64,000 nucleotides of DNA from the NCBI GenBank assembly GCA_944384235.1, contig CALWSP010000025.1, positions 62,001-126,000 on the forward strand, given 5' to 3'. Positions 34,485-42,575 of this stretch are shown here, in pieces (within the stretch, counting starts at the first letter, position 1; every line of letters begins with the position of its first letter). This DNA is from an uncultured Clostridia bacterium. GTDB lineage: Bacteria > Bacillota > Clostridia > Lachnospirales > CAG-274. The notes beneath the pieces are model-generated. The model did not search any database. It was given only the letters and a program-made list of their open reading frames with translations, and was not told the origin of the DNA. Both the position numbers and the translations under genes were made by a program.

Positions 34485-34910
34485 TCAATTTTCATCTACA
34501 AACTCAGATAACTTGTCCAAAACTTTATAAAAAATTTTTAAATCCTCGCTAGTTACAGACTTCATAAGTTTGTTTTCAAAACTAGCAATTTTTCCCATAG
34601 ACTCTGCCATAACCTTTTCCGCTTTGCTAGTTGCAGTAATTTTTTTTAACCTTGCATCGTGCAAAACAGGGTTTCTTTCTATATATCCCTTTTTTTCTAA
34701 ATGTGATAATATAGCAGAAACACTAGAACGGCGAATTGAAAATTCATCTTCAATATCCCTTTGAAAAACATCTCTATCTTTGTTTTTAATAATATAAACA
34801 ATTATTGCATATTGAGAATGTGTCAAATCATATTTAGATGCAATTTGGTCAATTTGTCTACGAATTTTGTTGGAAACTTTGTGAATATCCTTTCCAATTC
34901 TTCTATCCAT
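34485..34910 (-). CDS. MarR family transcriptional regulator
   Basis: A 141-residue winged-helix repressor. The DNA-binding domain is at about 50-105 (FQRDIEDEFSIRRSSVSAIL, then HLEKKGYIER and wing DARLKKI). Dimerisation helices are at both ends. It is first gene of a two-gene operon with the MATE pump, the usual MarR-efflux layout, and an inverted repeat sits on its own promoter. Repression relieved by a substrate of the pump is inferred. Ligand is unknown. Confidence 0.93.
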   Translation of the reverse strand: MDRRIGKDIHKVSNKIRRQIDQIASKYDLTHSQYAIIVYIIKNKDRDVFQRDIEDEFSIRRSSVSAILSHLEKKGYIERNPVLHDARLKKITATSKAEKVMAESMGKIASFENKLMKSVTSEDLKIFYKVLDKLSEFVDEN

Positions 34911-34928
34911 ATAAATATCCTCCTAAAA

Positions 34929-34942
34929 GTTAGCTACCTAAC
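34929..34942 (-). promoter_or_regulatory. probable MarR operator
   Basis: GTTAGCTACCTAAC is a near-palindrome with perfect 5-base arms (GTTAG and CTAAC). It lies directly downstream of the -10 box of the marR promoter and covers the likely start of transcription, so binding there would block the operon. Confidence 0.6.
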
Positions 34943-34971
34943 ATTTTAACAATATAAATCAATTTTGTCAA
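34943..34971 (-). promoter_or_regulatory. promoter of the marR-MATE operon
   Basis: On the minus strand, TTGACA (34971-34966), a 17-base spacer and TAAAAT (34948-34943). Confidence 0.75.
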
Positions 34972-35011
34972 TTATTTTTAATAAAAAAACATATTATTTT
35001 ATTAAAATTTA

Positions 35012-35040
35012 TTTAAATATTTATTAATATATGTTATAAT
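35012..35040 (+). promoter_or_regulatory. promoter of hisC-like gene (extended -10)
   Basis: TATAAT (35035-35040) preceded by TGT forms an extended -10. The -35 at 35012-35017 (TTTAAA) is poor. The GAGGTG Shine-Dalgarno lies about 20 bases further on. Confidence 0.55.
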
Positions 35041-35070
35041 AATTAAAATTTAATTTAACGAGGTGATACA

Positions 35071-36141
35071 ATGAAGTTATGGCAAGAAAATATTAAAAAA
35101 ATAACACCATACACTCCTGGTGAACAGCCAGAAAATAAAAATATAATTAAACTAAACACAAATGAATCTCCCTACTCACCCTCTCCAAATGTAATAAATG
35201 CCTTAAAAAACTATAATATAAATAATTTAAGGCTTTACCCTAGCTTTGTTTGTGATGAACTAAAGACAGAACTAACAAAAATATATCCAGTAAATAAAGA
35301 TGAAATTTTTTTAGGAAATGGCTCAGATGAAGTTTTGGCCCTTTGCTTTATGACTTTTTTTAACTCCAAAAAAAGTATACTCTTTCCAGACATTACTTAC
35401 TCTTTTTATAAAGTTTGGTGCAACCTTTATAACATTCCTTTTAAAACAATTCCCGTTGATAAAAACTTTAAAATAAATAAAGAAGATTATTTTAAACAAA
35501 ACGGAGGAATAGTAATTACAAATCCAAATGCTCCAACTTCTATTTATATGGATACTTCAGAAATTGAAGATATTTTAAAAAACAATAAATCTTCTATTGT
35601 CATAGTTGATGAAGCATATATTGACTTTGGTGGCAAAACTATGGCACACCTAATTAATAAATATGATAATCTAGTTGTAGTTCAAACTTATTCAAAATCA
35701 AGAGCTTTAGCAGGAATAAGGGTTGGATATGCTCTAGCAAATAGCGAGCTTGTTTCAGCTTTAGAATCAGTAAAAAATAGCTTTAATAGCTACACTTTAA
35801 ATTCTCTTTCTCAACTTGTTGCAACTGAAGCAACAAAAGATACTCAATACTTTAATTTGTGTGTAGATAAAATCAAATCATCAAGACAATGGACTATAAA
35901 CGAACTAAATAACCTAGGTTTTTCAACCCTTGATAGTAGAACAAATTTCATTTTTACAACAAATAAAAATATAGATGCAAAATATTTGTTTGAAAAACTA
36001 AAAGAAAAAAATATCTACATACGATACTTTGATAAACCAAGAATAAATCAACACTTGAGAATTACAATAGGAACTCAAGAACAAATGGAAAAACTAATTA
36101 AAGCAATAAAAGAAATAATCAAAAAAACCTCTATTAGCTAA
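35071..36141 (+). CDS. hisC: histidinol-phosphate aminotransferase family (HisC-like)
   Basis: A 356-residue class I/II PLP aminotransferase. The N-terminal IKLNTNESPYSPSPNV, the LGNGSDEVLAL motif, NPNAPTSIY and IVDEAYIDFGG (PLP Asp) are HisC features. The Schiff-base Lys is in TYSKSRALAG, and RVGYA and LRITIGT bind phosphate and carboxylate. It lies alone, without other his genes, so broader aromatic or histidinol phosphate specificity is possible. The stop codon TAA is exactly the loop of the following terminator hairpin. Confidence 0.9.
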   Translation: MKLWQENIKKITPYTPGEQPENKNIIKLNTNESPYSPSPNVINALKNYNINNLRLYPSFVCDELKTELTKIYPVNKDEIFLGNGSDEVLALCFMTFFNSKKSILFPDITYSFYKVWCNLYNIPFKTIPVDKNFKINKEDYFKQNGGIVITNPNAPTSIYMDTSEIEDILKNNKSSIVIVDEAYIDFGGKTMAHLINKYDNLVVVQTYSKSRALAGIRVGYALANSELVSALESVKNSFNSYTLNSLSQLVATEATKDTQYFNLCVDKIKSSRQWTINELNNLGFSTLDSRTNFIFTTNKNIDAKYLFEKLKEKNIYIRYFDKPRINQHLRITIGTQEQMEKLIKAIKEIIKKTSIS

Positions 36142-36158
36142 GCTAATAGAGGTTTTTT
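36122..36158. terminator. bidirectional terminator of hisC and the M29 aminopeptidase
   Basis: Perfect arms of 17 bases (A6 CCTCTATTAGC and GCTAATAGAGG T6) with loop TAA, which is the hisC stop codon. The stem therefore comprises the last hisC codons. Confidence 0.9.
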
Positions 36159-37268
36159 CTACATTAAGTTTTCTGGGTTTAAACACTTTAACTCATCAAT
36201 AACAAACATTCCATCTTTTCTAATTAAAACATCATCAAAATAAATTTCTCCCCCGCCATACTCTTGAGTTTGAATAAGAACTAAATCCCAATGTATAGCA
36301 CTTCTGTTTCCATTGTCAGCATCTTCATAAGCATTCCCTGGAGTAAAGTGAATAGAACCTCTTATTTTTTCGTCAAATAAAATGTTCTTCATTGCCTTTG
36401 TAATAAATGGGTTCACGCCAATAGCAAACTCGCCAACATATCTTGCACCTTCGTCAGTGTCAAAAACTTTGTTAATTCTTTCTGTGTCGTTTGCTGTTGC
36501 CTCAACAATTTTACCATTTTCAAACTTCAACTTAACATCAGTGTAAGTAACTCCTTGATATTCAGTTGGAGTGTTGTAGCTAATAACACCATTTACACTT
36601 TCTTTAACAGGTGCAGTATAAACTTCACCATCAGGAATGTTCATCTCGCCAGCACACTTAATTGCAGGAATGTCCTTAATACTAAAACTAATATCTGTTC
36701 CATTTCCAACAATTCTAACCTTGTCAGTTTTGTTCATAAGCTCAACAAGGTTATCCATAGCCTTGCTCATTTTTCCATAATCTAAATTACACACTTTAAA
36801 ATAAAAATCTTCAAAAGCATCTAAGCTAGTTCCTGCAGATTGAGCTAAAGAATTGTTTGGATATCTTAAAACAACCCACTTAGTTTTTAATCTAGTTTCT
36901 AAAATAGCATTGTCATATTCTTTAGACCATATTGCTTGCTTTTCACCAGGAACGTCAGCAAGCTCAGAAGTGTTGTCGTTGCAACCAATTCCAATATAAG
37001 CGTCAAACATAGCCATTCTAGCGTTGTCAATTTCCTTAATTTCGTTAAACATTTCCTTGCTACAGCCCATTAAAAGCTCTCTTTGAATAACATTTGACTT
37101 AATTTCAACAAAAGGATAAGCCCCAACATTATAAATTTCTCTAATTAAAGCCTTAACAAGAGGAAAAGCAGATGTACCGTTGCAGTTAATCATAACCTTT
37201 TCCCCTTTTTCAACTCTACAACTATAATTTACTAAATTCTTTGCAAGTGTTTCAAATCTACTATCCAT
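36159..37268 (-). CDS. M29 family aminopeptidase
   Basis: A 369-residue metallo-aminopeptidase (AmpS/AMPT type). Metal ligands are visible as a Glu in the GEFAIGVNP region (about 270), the His in GSIHFTPG, and the His-Trp-Asp in SAIHWDLVL, with a second Glu in AGEMNIPDGE. It removes N-terminal residues from peptides in the cytoplasm. The frame opens at 37283 with TTG, but that base run is the Shine-Dalgarno (TTGGAGGG) of ATG 37268. It follows an ECF S component by 38 bases on the same strand, so peptide or vitamin use may be linked. Confidence 0.93.
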   Translation of the reverse strand: MDSRFETLAKNLVNYSCRVEKGEKVMINCNGTSAFPLVKALIREIYNVGAYPFVEIKSNVIQRELLMGCSKEMFNEIKEIDNARMAMFDAYIGIGCNDNTSELADVPGEKQAIWSKEYDNAILETRLKTKWVVLRYPNNSLAQSAGTSLDAFEDFYFKVCNLDYGKMSKAMDNLVELMNKTDKVRIVGNGTDISFSIKDIPAIKCAGEMNIPDGEVYTAPVKESVNGVISYNTPTEYQGVTYTDVKLKFENGKIVEATANDTERINKVFDTDEGARYVGEFAIGVNPFITKAMKNILFDEKIRGSIHFTPGNAYEDADNGNRSAIHWDLVLIQTQEYGGGEIYFDDVLIRKDGMFVIDELKCLNPENLM

Positions 37269-37306
37269 AATTAAACCCTCCAATATAATTTATTTTAACC
37301 AAAAAT

Positions 37307-37801
37307 TTATATTAAATTCTGAATTTTAACTTTATCAAGAGCAGAACCTAAAATAATATAAATAATAAAGCTTACAATTGCTTGGAATAAATTTGGTAAA
37401 ACAGAACCAACAGCAGCCCCATATCCATACATAAATATTTCACAAACAAAATAGCCTAAAACCATAATAAGAACACCTAAAATAGCCCCAAACAATTTAT
37501 AAAAGCTAAAAAATTTAACACTTTTAGATGCAATAAAACTAATAACAAAACCTTCTAAACCCTTAACAACAAGTGTTACAGGAGCATAATTTACATACCC
37601 AGCTAAAATGTCAGCAAGGGCAGAACCAACTCCACCAGCAACCATTCCAAACGGCATACCTAAAAGAGCTGATATAACCATAATAACGCTGTCCCCAACA
37701 TTTACATACCCGTTAGTTATAGGAATAGGTATAACTATCATAGTTGCTACACAAACAAGAGCTATTAAAAGCCCGTATATACAAATTCTTTTTATATTCA
37801 T
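37307..37801 (-). CDS. ECF transporter S component
   Basis: A 164-residue protein with five to six membrane segments. The start (KRICIYGLLIALVCVATMIV) and the region GYVNVGDSVIMVISALLGMPFG fit the substrate-binding S subunits of energy-coupling-factor vitamin transporters; the loop NxGD is typical. The shared EcfAAT module is not in the window. Substrate cannot be told from sequence; the shape recalls thiamine-precursor or pyridoxine-type S units. GGAGGA precedes ATG 37801. Confidence 0.87.
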   Translation of the reverse strand: MNIKRICIYGLLIALVCVATMIVIPIPITNGYVNVGDSVIMVISALLGMPFGMVAGGVGSALADILAGYVNYAPVTLVVKGLEGFVISFIASKSVKFFSFYKLFGAILGVLIMVLGYFVCEIFMYGYGAAVGSVLPNLFQAIVSFIIYIILGSALDKVKIQNLI

Positions 37802-37891
37802 TTTAATATCCTCCTTTTTAAAAAGGGCATTAAACTAAAATCTAACACCCTAATATCTTAAACATATTAATATTAAAACATTAGATAAAAT

Positions 37892-39265
37892 CTAACTAAA
37901 AAACTTTTGCTTATATCCCATAAAGAATATAAAAACAACAATTAAAGGTAAAATGTAAGATACATAAAATCTTATAGCCTTTGGAAATTTAATTCCCTTT
38001 CCTGTGTTAGCCTCTTTAATAAATTTATCCCAGCCCCAGCCATATTTGCTAGTGCAAAACAAAAGATAAATTAAACTGCCAATAGGTAAAATGTTGTTTG
38101 AAATAATAAAGTCCTCTAAATCCTGAATTGTGCTTCCCTCGCCTAAAGGTGCAAAACCACTTAAAACATTAAAACCTAAAACACAAGGCATTGAAAGAAC
38201 AATCATAGCCACAAAATTAATTAAAATAGCTTTCTTTCTAGACCAATTAAATAAATCCATTGTGCAACTTAAAATATTTTCAAAAACAGCTATAACAGTT
38301 GACAACGCAGCACAAGACATAAACACAAAAAATAACGCTCCCCAAACTCTGCCACCAGCCATTTGGTTAAAAATGTTAGGTAGAGTTATGAACACTAATT
38401 GAGGTCCTTCACCTGGGTCAACTCCAAAAGCAAAACAGGCAGGAAAAATAATAAGACCAGCCATAATAGCCACAAAAGTGTCAAGCAAACAAATTCTAAT
38501 ACTTTCTCCACCTAACGAAAATCTCTTATCTACATAACTACCAAAAATAGCCATTGCACCAATACCAAGACTTAATGTGAAAAAGGATTGGCCCATAGCC
38601 GCAAATATAACTTCACTTAAACCACAATCTTTAACCTTTTTAAAATCTGGCACAAGATAAAATTTAATTCCCTCTAAAGCACCGTCTAAAGTCACGCTTC
38701 TAATAACTAAAATTATAAGAAAAAATAAAAGACAAACCATCATTACCTTAGTAATTTTTTCAACGCCATCTTTAAGCCCTTTGCTACAAATTAAAAAACT
38801 AATTAAAACGCAAACAACCATCCAAAATGTCATATATAAAGGTCTAGATAACATATCCGAAAATATGCTACCCATTTGTTCTGGTGCTAATCCAACAAAC
38901 TCCCCTTTAATCATTTTATAAACATAAGCTAAAATCCAGCCACACACAGTTGTATAAAACATCATAAGAAGATAACAGCCAATAATTGCAATATATCCGC
39001 CAATTTTCCATTTTGAACCTTTACAAGTTAATTGTTCAAAAGCACCAACGGCTGATTTTTGGCTAGCACGGCCAACAGCAAATTCCATAACCATAATAGG
39101 AAGCCCTAAAATAAGTAAAAACAAAAGATAGATAAGAACAAAGGCTGCTCCACCATATTTTCCAGTAATATATGGAAACCTCCAAACGTTTCCAAGCCCA
39201 ATAGCGCAACCAGCAGAAATTAAAATAAAACCAAGCCTTGATGAAAAGCTTTCTCTTTCTTGCAT
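37892..39265 (-). CDS. sodium-dependent transporter (NSS/SNF family)
   Basis: A 457-residue membrane protein with eleven to twelve segments of the LeuT fold. The N-terminal FSSRLGFILISAGCAIGLGNVWRFPYI and following GGAAFVLIYLLF are the family hallmark, including the sodium and substrate sites in the unwound first helix. Bacterial members carry amino acids such as tryptophan, tyrosine or leucine with Na+. The frame opens at 39307, but AAGGGGTG supports ATG 39265. The ECF and M29 genes lie downstream on the same strand. Confidence 0.94.
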   Translation of the reverse strand: MQERESFSSRLGFILISAGCAIGLGNVWRFPYITGKYGGAAFVLIYLLFLLILGLPIMVMEFAVGRASQKSAVGAFEQLTCKGSKWKIGGYIAIIGCYLLMMFYTTVCGWILAYVYKMIKGEFVGLAPEQMGSIFSDMLSRPLYMTFWMVVCVLISFLICSKGLKDGVEKITKVMMVCLLFFLIILVIRSVTLDGALEGIKFYLVPDFKKVKDCGLSEVIFAAMGQSFFTLSLGIGAMAIFGSYVDKRFSLGGESIRICLLDTFVAIMAGLIIFPACFAFGVDPGEGPQLVFITLPNIFNQMAGGRVWGALFFVFMSCAALSTVIAVFENILSCTMDLFNWSRKKAILINFVAMIVLSMPCVLGFNVLSGFAPLGEGSTIQDLEDFIISNNILPIGSLIYLLFCTSKYGWGWDKFIKEANTGKGIKFPKAIRFYVSYILPLIVVFIFFMGYKQKFFS

Positions 39266-39293
39266 AAATTCACCCCTTAATAATTTTTTTAAC

Positions 39294-39322
39294 ATTATAG
39301 CATACAAAAATTAATATTTCAA
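39294..39322 (-). promoter_or_regulatory. promoter of the NSS transporter gene
   Basis: On the minus strand, TTGAAA (39322-39317), a 17-base spacer and TATAAT (39299-39294), with TGC before the -10 as an extended box. Confidence 0.7.
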
Positions 39323-39339
39323 CAAAAATAACATTATAT

Positions 39340-39368
39340 TTGACTATTTATTAGTTTTTATATATAAT
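39340..39368 (+). promoter_or_regulatory. promoter of hflX
   Basis: TTGACT (39340-39345), a 17-base spacer and consensus TATAAT (39363-39368). It diverges from the NSS promoter 18 bases away. Confidence 0.75.
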
Positions 39369-39449
39369 TAATTAAACTAACAAAATATATGTGGTATAAA
39401 TATTTATATACATTAAATACTAATATAAATAAAAAAATTGAGGTAATAT

Positions 39450-40709
39450 ATGTTATACGAAACTGAAAAACAAGTTGAAAAAGTTGTTCTTGTAGCCATA
39501 GACACTGGCGATGGCGAGTTTGATACAGAAAGTTGTTTAGATGAACTTGCTGAGCTTGCAAAAACAGCAGGTGCAGAAGTTGTTGGCAGGCTAATACAAA
39601 AAAGAGAAGCCATAAATAGAGCTACTTATTTAGGTAAAGGTAAAATAGAAGAATTAAAAGCATATATAGAAACAGTTGAAGCAACTGGAATAATATGCGA
39701 TGATGAGCTAAACCAAAATCAAATAAGAAACTTAGAAAACGCTCTAGACACAAAAGTAATGGATAGAACTTTATTAATTTTAGACATCTTTGCTCAAAGA
39801 GCTCGCTCAGCAGAGGGTAAAGTTCAAGTAGAGCTTGCACAGCTTAAATACAACCTTGCACACCTTACTGGTAGGGGTAAAGAAATGTCAAGGCTTGGCG
39901 GTGGAATTGGCACAAGAGGTCCAGGTGAAAAGAAACTTGAAACAGATAGAAGAAACATTGCTGATAGAATATCAGACTTAAATAAAGAGTTAAAAGAAAT
40001 AGAAAGACATAGAAATGTTCTTAGAGAAAAAAGACTTGAGTCTAAAGTTCCTGTAATAGCACTAGTTGGCTACACAAATGCAGGCAAATCAACCCTTTTA
40101 AACACTTTAACAGGAGCAGGAGTTTTTGCAGAGGATAAACTTTTTGCAACTCTTGACACAACAACAAGAGCAGTAGAAACTGAAAGTGGTGCTAAATATT
40201 TGTTCACAGATACAGTTGGCTTCATTCAAAAACTTCCACATAACTTAATTAAAGCCTTTAGAGCCACTTTAGAAGAAGCTAAATATTCTGACATACTTCT
40301 TCACGTTGTAGATGCTTCAAACCCTATGAGAAACGAACAAATGAATGTTGTTTATAAAACTTTAAAAGAGCTTGGAGCGGAAGATAAACCTGTAATAACA
40401 GTATATAATAAAATAGATAAAGACGGTGTTCAAAAACCCCTTTTGAAAGACCCTAAAGCTCTTGAAACAATTTCCATTTCAGCAAAAAAAGAAATTAATA
40501 TTGATTTACTAATTCAAAAAACAGAAGAAATAATAAAAAGCTTTAAACAGAGCATAGAAGTTTTAATTCCATATAGTGAAGGGCATCTTCTTTCAATTGT
40601 CCACGGAAACTGTGAAATAACTAAATCAGAAAATAGAGAAAATGGCTACTACTTTGAACTTTATGCTGATGAAGAAACAAAAAATAGGCTACAAAACTTT
40701 GTAATATAA
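39450..40709 (+). CDS. hflX: ribosome-splitting GTPase HflX
   Basis: A 419-residue GTPase that binds the 50S subunit and rescues stalled or heat-damaged ribosomes. The N-terminal HflX domain (RATYLGKGKIEEL) and the glycine-rich GGGIGTRGPGEKKLETDRR motif at about 150 are specific. The G domain has P-loop GYTNAGKST, G3 DTVGF and G4 NKID. Length is normal. It is a single gene, and its terminator is shared with rnpB on the other strand. Confidence 0.97.
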   Translation: MLYETEKQVEKVVLVAIDTGDGEFDTESCLDELAELAKTAGAEVVGRLIQKREAINRATYLGKGKIEELKAYIETVEATGIICDDELNQNQIRNLENALDTKVMDRTLLILDIFAQRARSAEGKVQVELAQLKYNLAHLTGRGKEMSRLGGGIGTRGPGEKKLETDRRNIADRISDLNKELKEIERHRNVLREKRLESKVPVIALVGYTNAGKSTLLNTLTGAGVFAEDKLFATLDTTTRAVETESGAKYLFTDTVGFIQKLPHNLIKAFRATLEEAKYSDILLHVVDASNPMRNEQMNVVYKTLKELGAEDKPVITVYNKIDKDGVQKPLLKDPKALETISISAKKEINIDLLIQKTEEIIKSFKQSIEVLIPYSEGHLLSIVHGNCEITKSENRENGYYFELYADEETKNRLQNFVI

Positions 40710-40743
40710 AAAAAGGACTATCTAAAAGATAGTCCTTTTTTTT
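40708..40743. terminator. bidirectional terminator of hflX and rnpB
   Basis: A-run GGACTATCT and AGATAGTCC T-run arms around loop AAA. The hflX stop codon touches the left arm, and the rnpB 3' end lies 4 bases from the right edge. Confidence 0.88.
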
Positions 40744-40746
40744 ATT

Positions 40747-41083
40747 GAGCCAATCTATAAGCCGAGTTCTGTATTTGATAGTCATCTATCTAGTATTATT
40801 GTCGCCAATAATATCAAGCGTTCTTTACCTCAGAACGAGACGAGCAGCCTCAATGTTCCGATTTGAACTTGCTCCGAATGGGGTTTACAGGGACCCAAGA
40901 TGTTACCACCTTGGCGGTAAGCTCTTACCTTACCTTTCCACCCTTACCTGAAAAAATCAGGCGGTTTATTTCTGTTGCACTTTCCTTAGAGTCGCCTCCA
41001 CCAGACGTTATCTGGCATTCTGCTCTGTGGAGCCCGGACTTTCCTCACGCTATAAAAATAGCCTGCGACTATCTGACTGACTC
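40747..41083 (-). ncRNA. rnpB: RNase P RNA (bacterial type A)
   Basis: About 337 nt. On the minus strand, conserved pieces appear in order: GAGGAAAGTCCGGGCTCC near the 5' end, GGCGACTCTAAGG, GGAAAGTGCAACAGAAA, ACCGCC, GGTAAGGGTG, GTAAGAGC, and ACAGAACTCGGCTTATAGA at the 3' end. Helix P1 forms between GAGTCAGTC (5') and GATTGGCTC (3') with wobbles. The RNA is the catalytic subunit that matures tRNA 5' ends. The 5' end is 17 bases from the end of the CorC-type gene on the same strand, and no clear promoter is seen in the gap, so it may be partly processed from that mRNA. Confidence 0.95.
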
Positions 41084-41099
41084 AAAAAATAACTTAGTT

Positions 41100-42410
41100 T
41101 TATTCAGCTGATTGTAGTTTTATAGCAGTAACAATAGATATTCTCTTGCCCTCTATTTTCTCTACTTTAAAATTGTATCCATTATAAACAACATTAATGT
41201 CCTTCTCATTTTCGTCAGGAATTCTCTCTAATTGCCCAATTAAGAAACCACCTAATGTGTCAAATTCTTCAACAGGCAATTTAATATTTAACTTTTCAGC
41301 CACATCTTCAAGAGGTGTATATCCATCAATTCTAGTAACACCTTCTATAACATCTGTCATATCTGGAACTTCTTCACTGTCATACTCATCTTGTATTTCA
41401 CCCATAACTTCTTCTATAAGGTCTTCCATAGTAACAATGCCCTCAGTTCCACCATATTCATCAGCAACAATAGCCATATGCACCTTTTTTTGTTGCATTT
41501 CCTCAAATAAGCTGTCTGCCTTTTTAGTTGATGGAACAAAAAATGGTTCCATAATAATGTCTTTTAAATTAAAGTTTTCTTTTCCTCTGCTAATAATGGA
41601 GTTCATAAAATCTTTTATGTGTAAAATACCAATAATGTTGTCAATATCTTCCTCATAAACAGGTATTCTAGTAAACTTCTCGCTAGTCACAACATTAATA
41701 AGTTCCTCAACGCTAATGTCAATAGGAACAGCAACAATGTCCTTTCTGTGAGTAGCAATTTCAACAACACTTTTGTCGTCAAAATCAAAAATGTTGTTAA
41801 TCATTTCTTTTTCGTGTTCATCAATACTGCCTTCTTCACCGCCAGCATCAACCATCATAAGAATTTCGTTTTCACTAACATCTTTTTCATTTTTTTCTTC
41901 CTCTTTTAAAAATAAATCTAAAACTTTTATAGATATATCAATTAAAAATATAAAAGGTGTAAATAAAAATGAAAGAGCTTTTAATAACCAAATAAATTTT
42001 AAAACAAACTTGTCTGGATATTTTTGAGCAATGCTTTTTGGCACAATAATGCTAAATAAAGCAAAAAAGTATGTGAAAATTAAAATCACTATAACAGCAA
42101 CACCAAAATTTACATATTGAGGCTTAATACCAAAAAAATCATAATTAAATTTTTGAGTAATATCAAAAAACACTCTAAAAGCTAGTAAAAAACCAATAAT
42201 TATTCCAATTAAAGCATTAATAATACCAGCTGCATTTTTATATTTATTGCTATATTGTAATATTTCGTTTATTTTATTATAATTAGGAGCTAACTTGTCT
42301 GAAGTATATTTAGCTCGTCTAATTTCCATAACAGAAATAGAAGATGAACAACCAGTTATAATCCCCTTTAATAAAATTAATAATAAAATAATGACTATGT
42401 CACTTATCAA
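41100..42410 (-). CDS. CNNM/CBS/CorC-type transporter-associated protein
   Basis: About 436 residues. The N-terminal CNNM (DUF21) membrane domain has four segments. Two CBS domains follow at about 210-330 (VVEIATHRKDIVAVPID, then FVPSTKKADSLFEEMQQKK and ADEYGGTEGIVTMEDLIEE). A C-terminal CorC_HlyC domain ends the protein. The family is linked to magnesium or cobalt efflux, though often named hemolysin-like. ATG 42425 has no Shine-Dalgarno; the GGAGG that follows it fits TTG 42410 at 8 bases, so I favour TTG. rnpB lies directly downstream. Confidence 0.88.
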   Translation of the reverse strand: MISDIVIILLLILLKGIITGCSSSISVMEIRRAKYTSDKLAPNYNKINEILQYSNKYKNAAGIINALIGIIIGFLLAFRVFFDITQKFNYDFFGIKPQYVNFGVAVIVILIFTYFFALFSIIVPKSIAQKYPDKFVLKFIWLLKALSFLFTPFIFLIDISIKVLDLFLKEEEKNEKDVSENEILMMVDAGGEEGSIDEHEKEMINNIFDFDDKSVVEIATHRKDIVAVPIDISVEELINVVTSEKFTRIPVYEEDIDNIIGILHIKDFMNSIISRGKENFNLKDIIMEPFFVPSTKKADSLFEEMQQKKVHMAIVADEYGGTEGIVTMEDLIEEVMGEIQDEYDSEEVPDMTDVIEGVTRIDGYTPLEDVAEKLNIKLPVEEFDTLGGFLIGQLERIPDENEKDINVVYNGYNFKVEKIEGKRISIVTAIKLQSAE

Positions 42411-42512
42411 ATTAAAATCCTCCATAAAAATAAATACTTCACATTATTATATAGTCTATTACAATACACAAAAAAAGTCAAGTAAGAATTTTATTTGTCA
42501 TACTCTTTATTC

Positions 42513-42541
42513 TTGACAAAAAAGTGAAATAGTATTAAAAT
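42513..42541 (+). promoter_or_regulatory. promoter of proS
   Basis: TTGACA (42513-42518), a 17-base spacer and TAAAAT (42536-42541). The GAGGAG Shine-Dalgarno follows at 42561. Confidence 0.7.
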
Positions 42542-42575
42542 TTATATAGATTATTAATATGAGGAGAATATAACT

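Noticed and set aside
37836-37896. 11-base direct repeat TAAAATCTAAC (37836-37846 and 37886-37896) and a TTAGAT/ATCTAA palindrome
   Set aside because: The repeats are short and AT-rich. One overlaps the NSS stop codon, and there is no T-run for a terminator. Chance is likely.
40745-41111. Two plus-strand frames of 68 and 82 codons
   Set aside because: They are antisense to RNase P RNA, whose conserved pieces explain the sequence.
42426-42575. T-box leader before proS
   Set aside because: The spacer is too short and has no TGGNACC motif; a simple SigA promoter is present instead.
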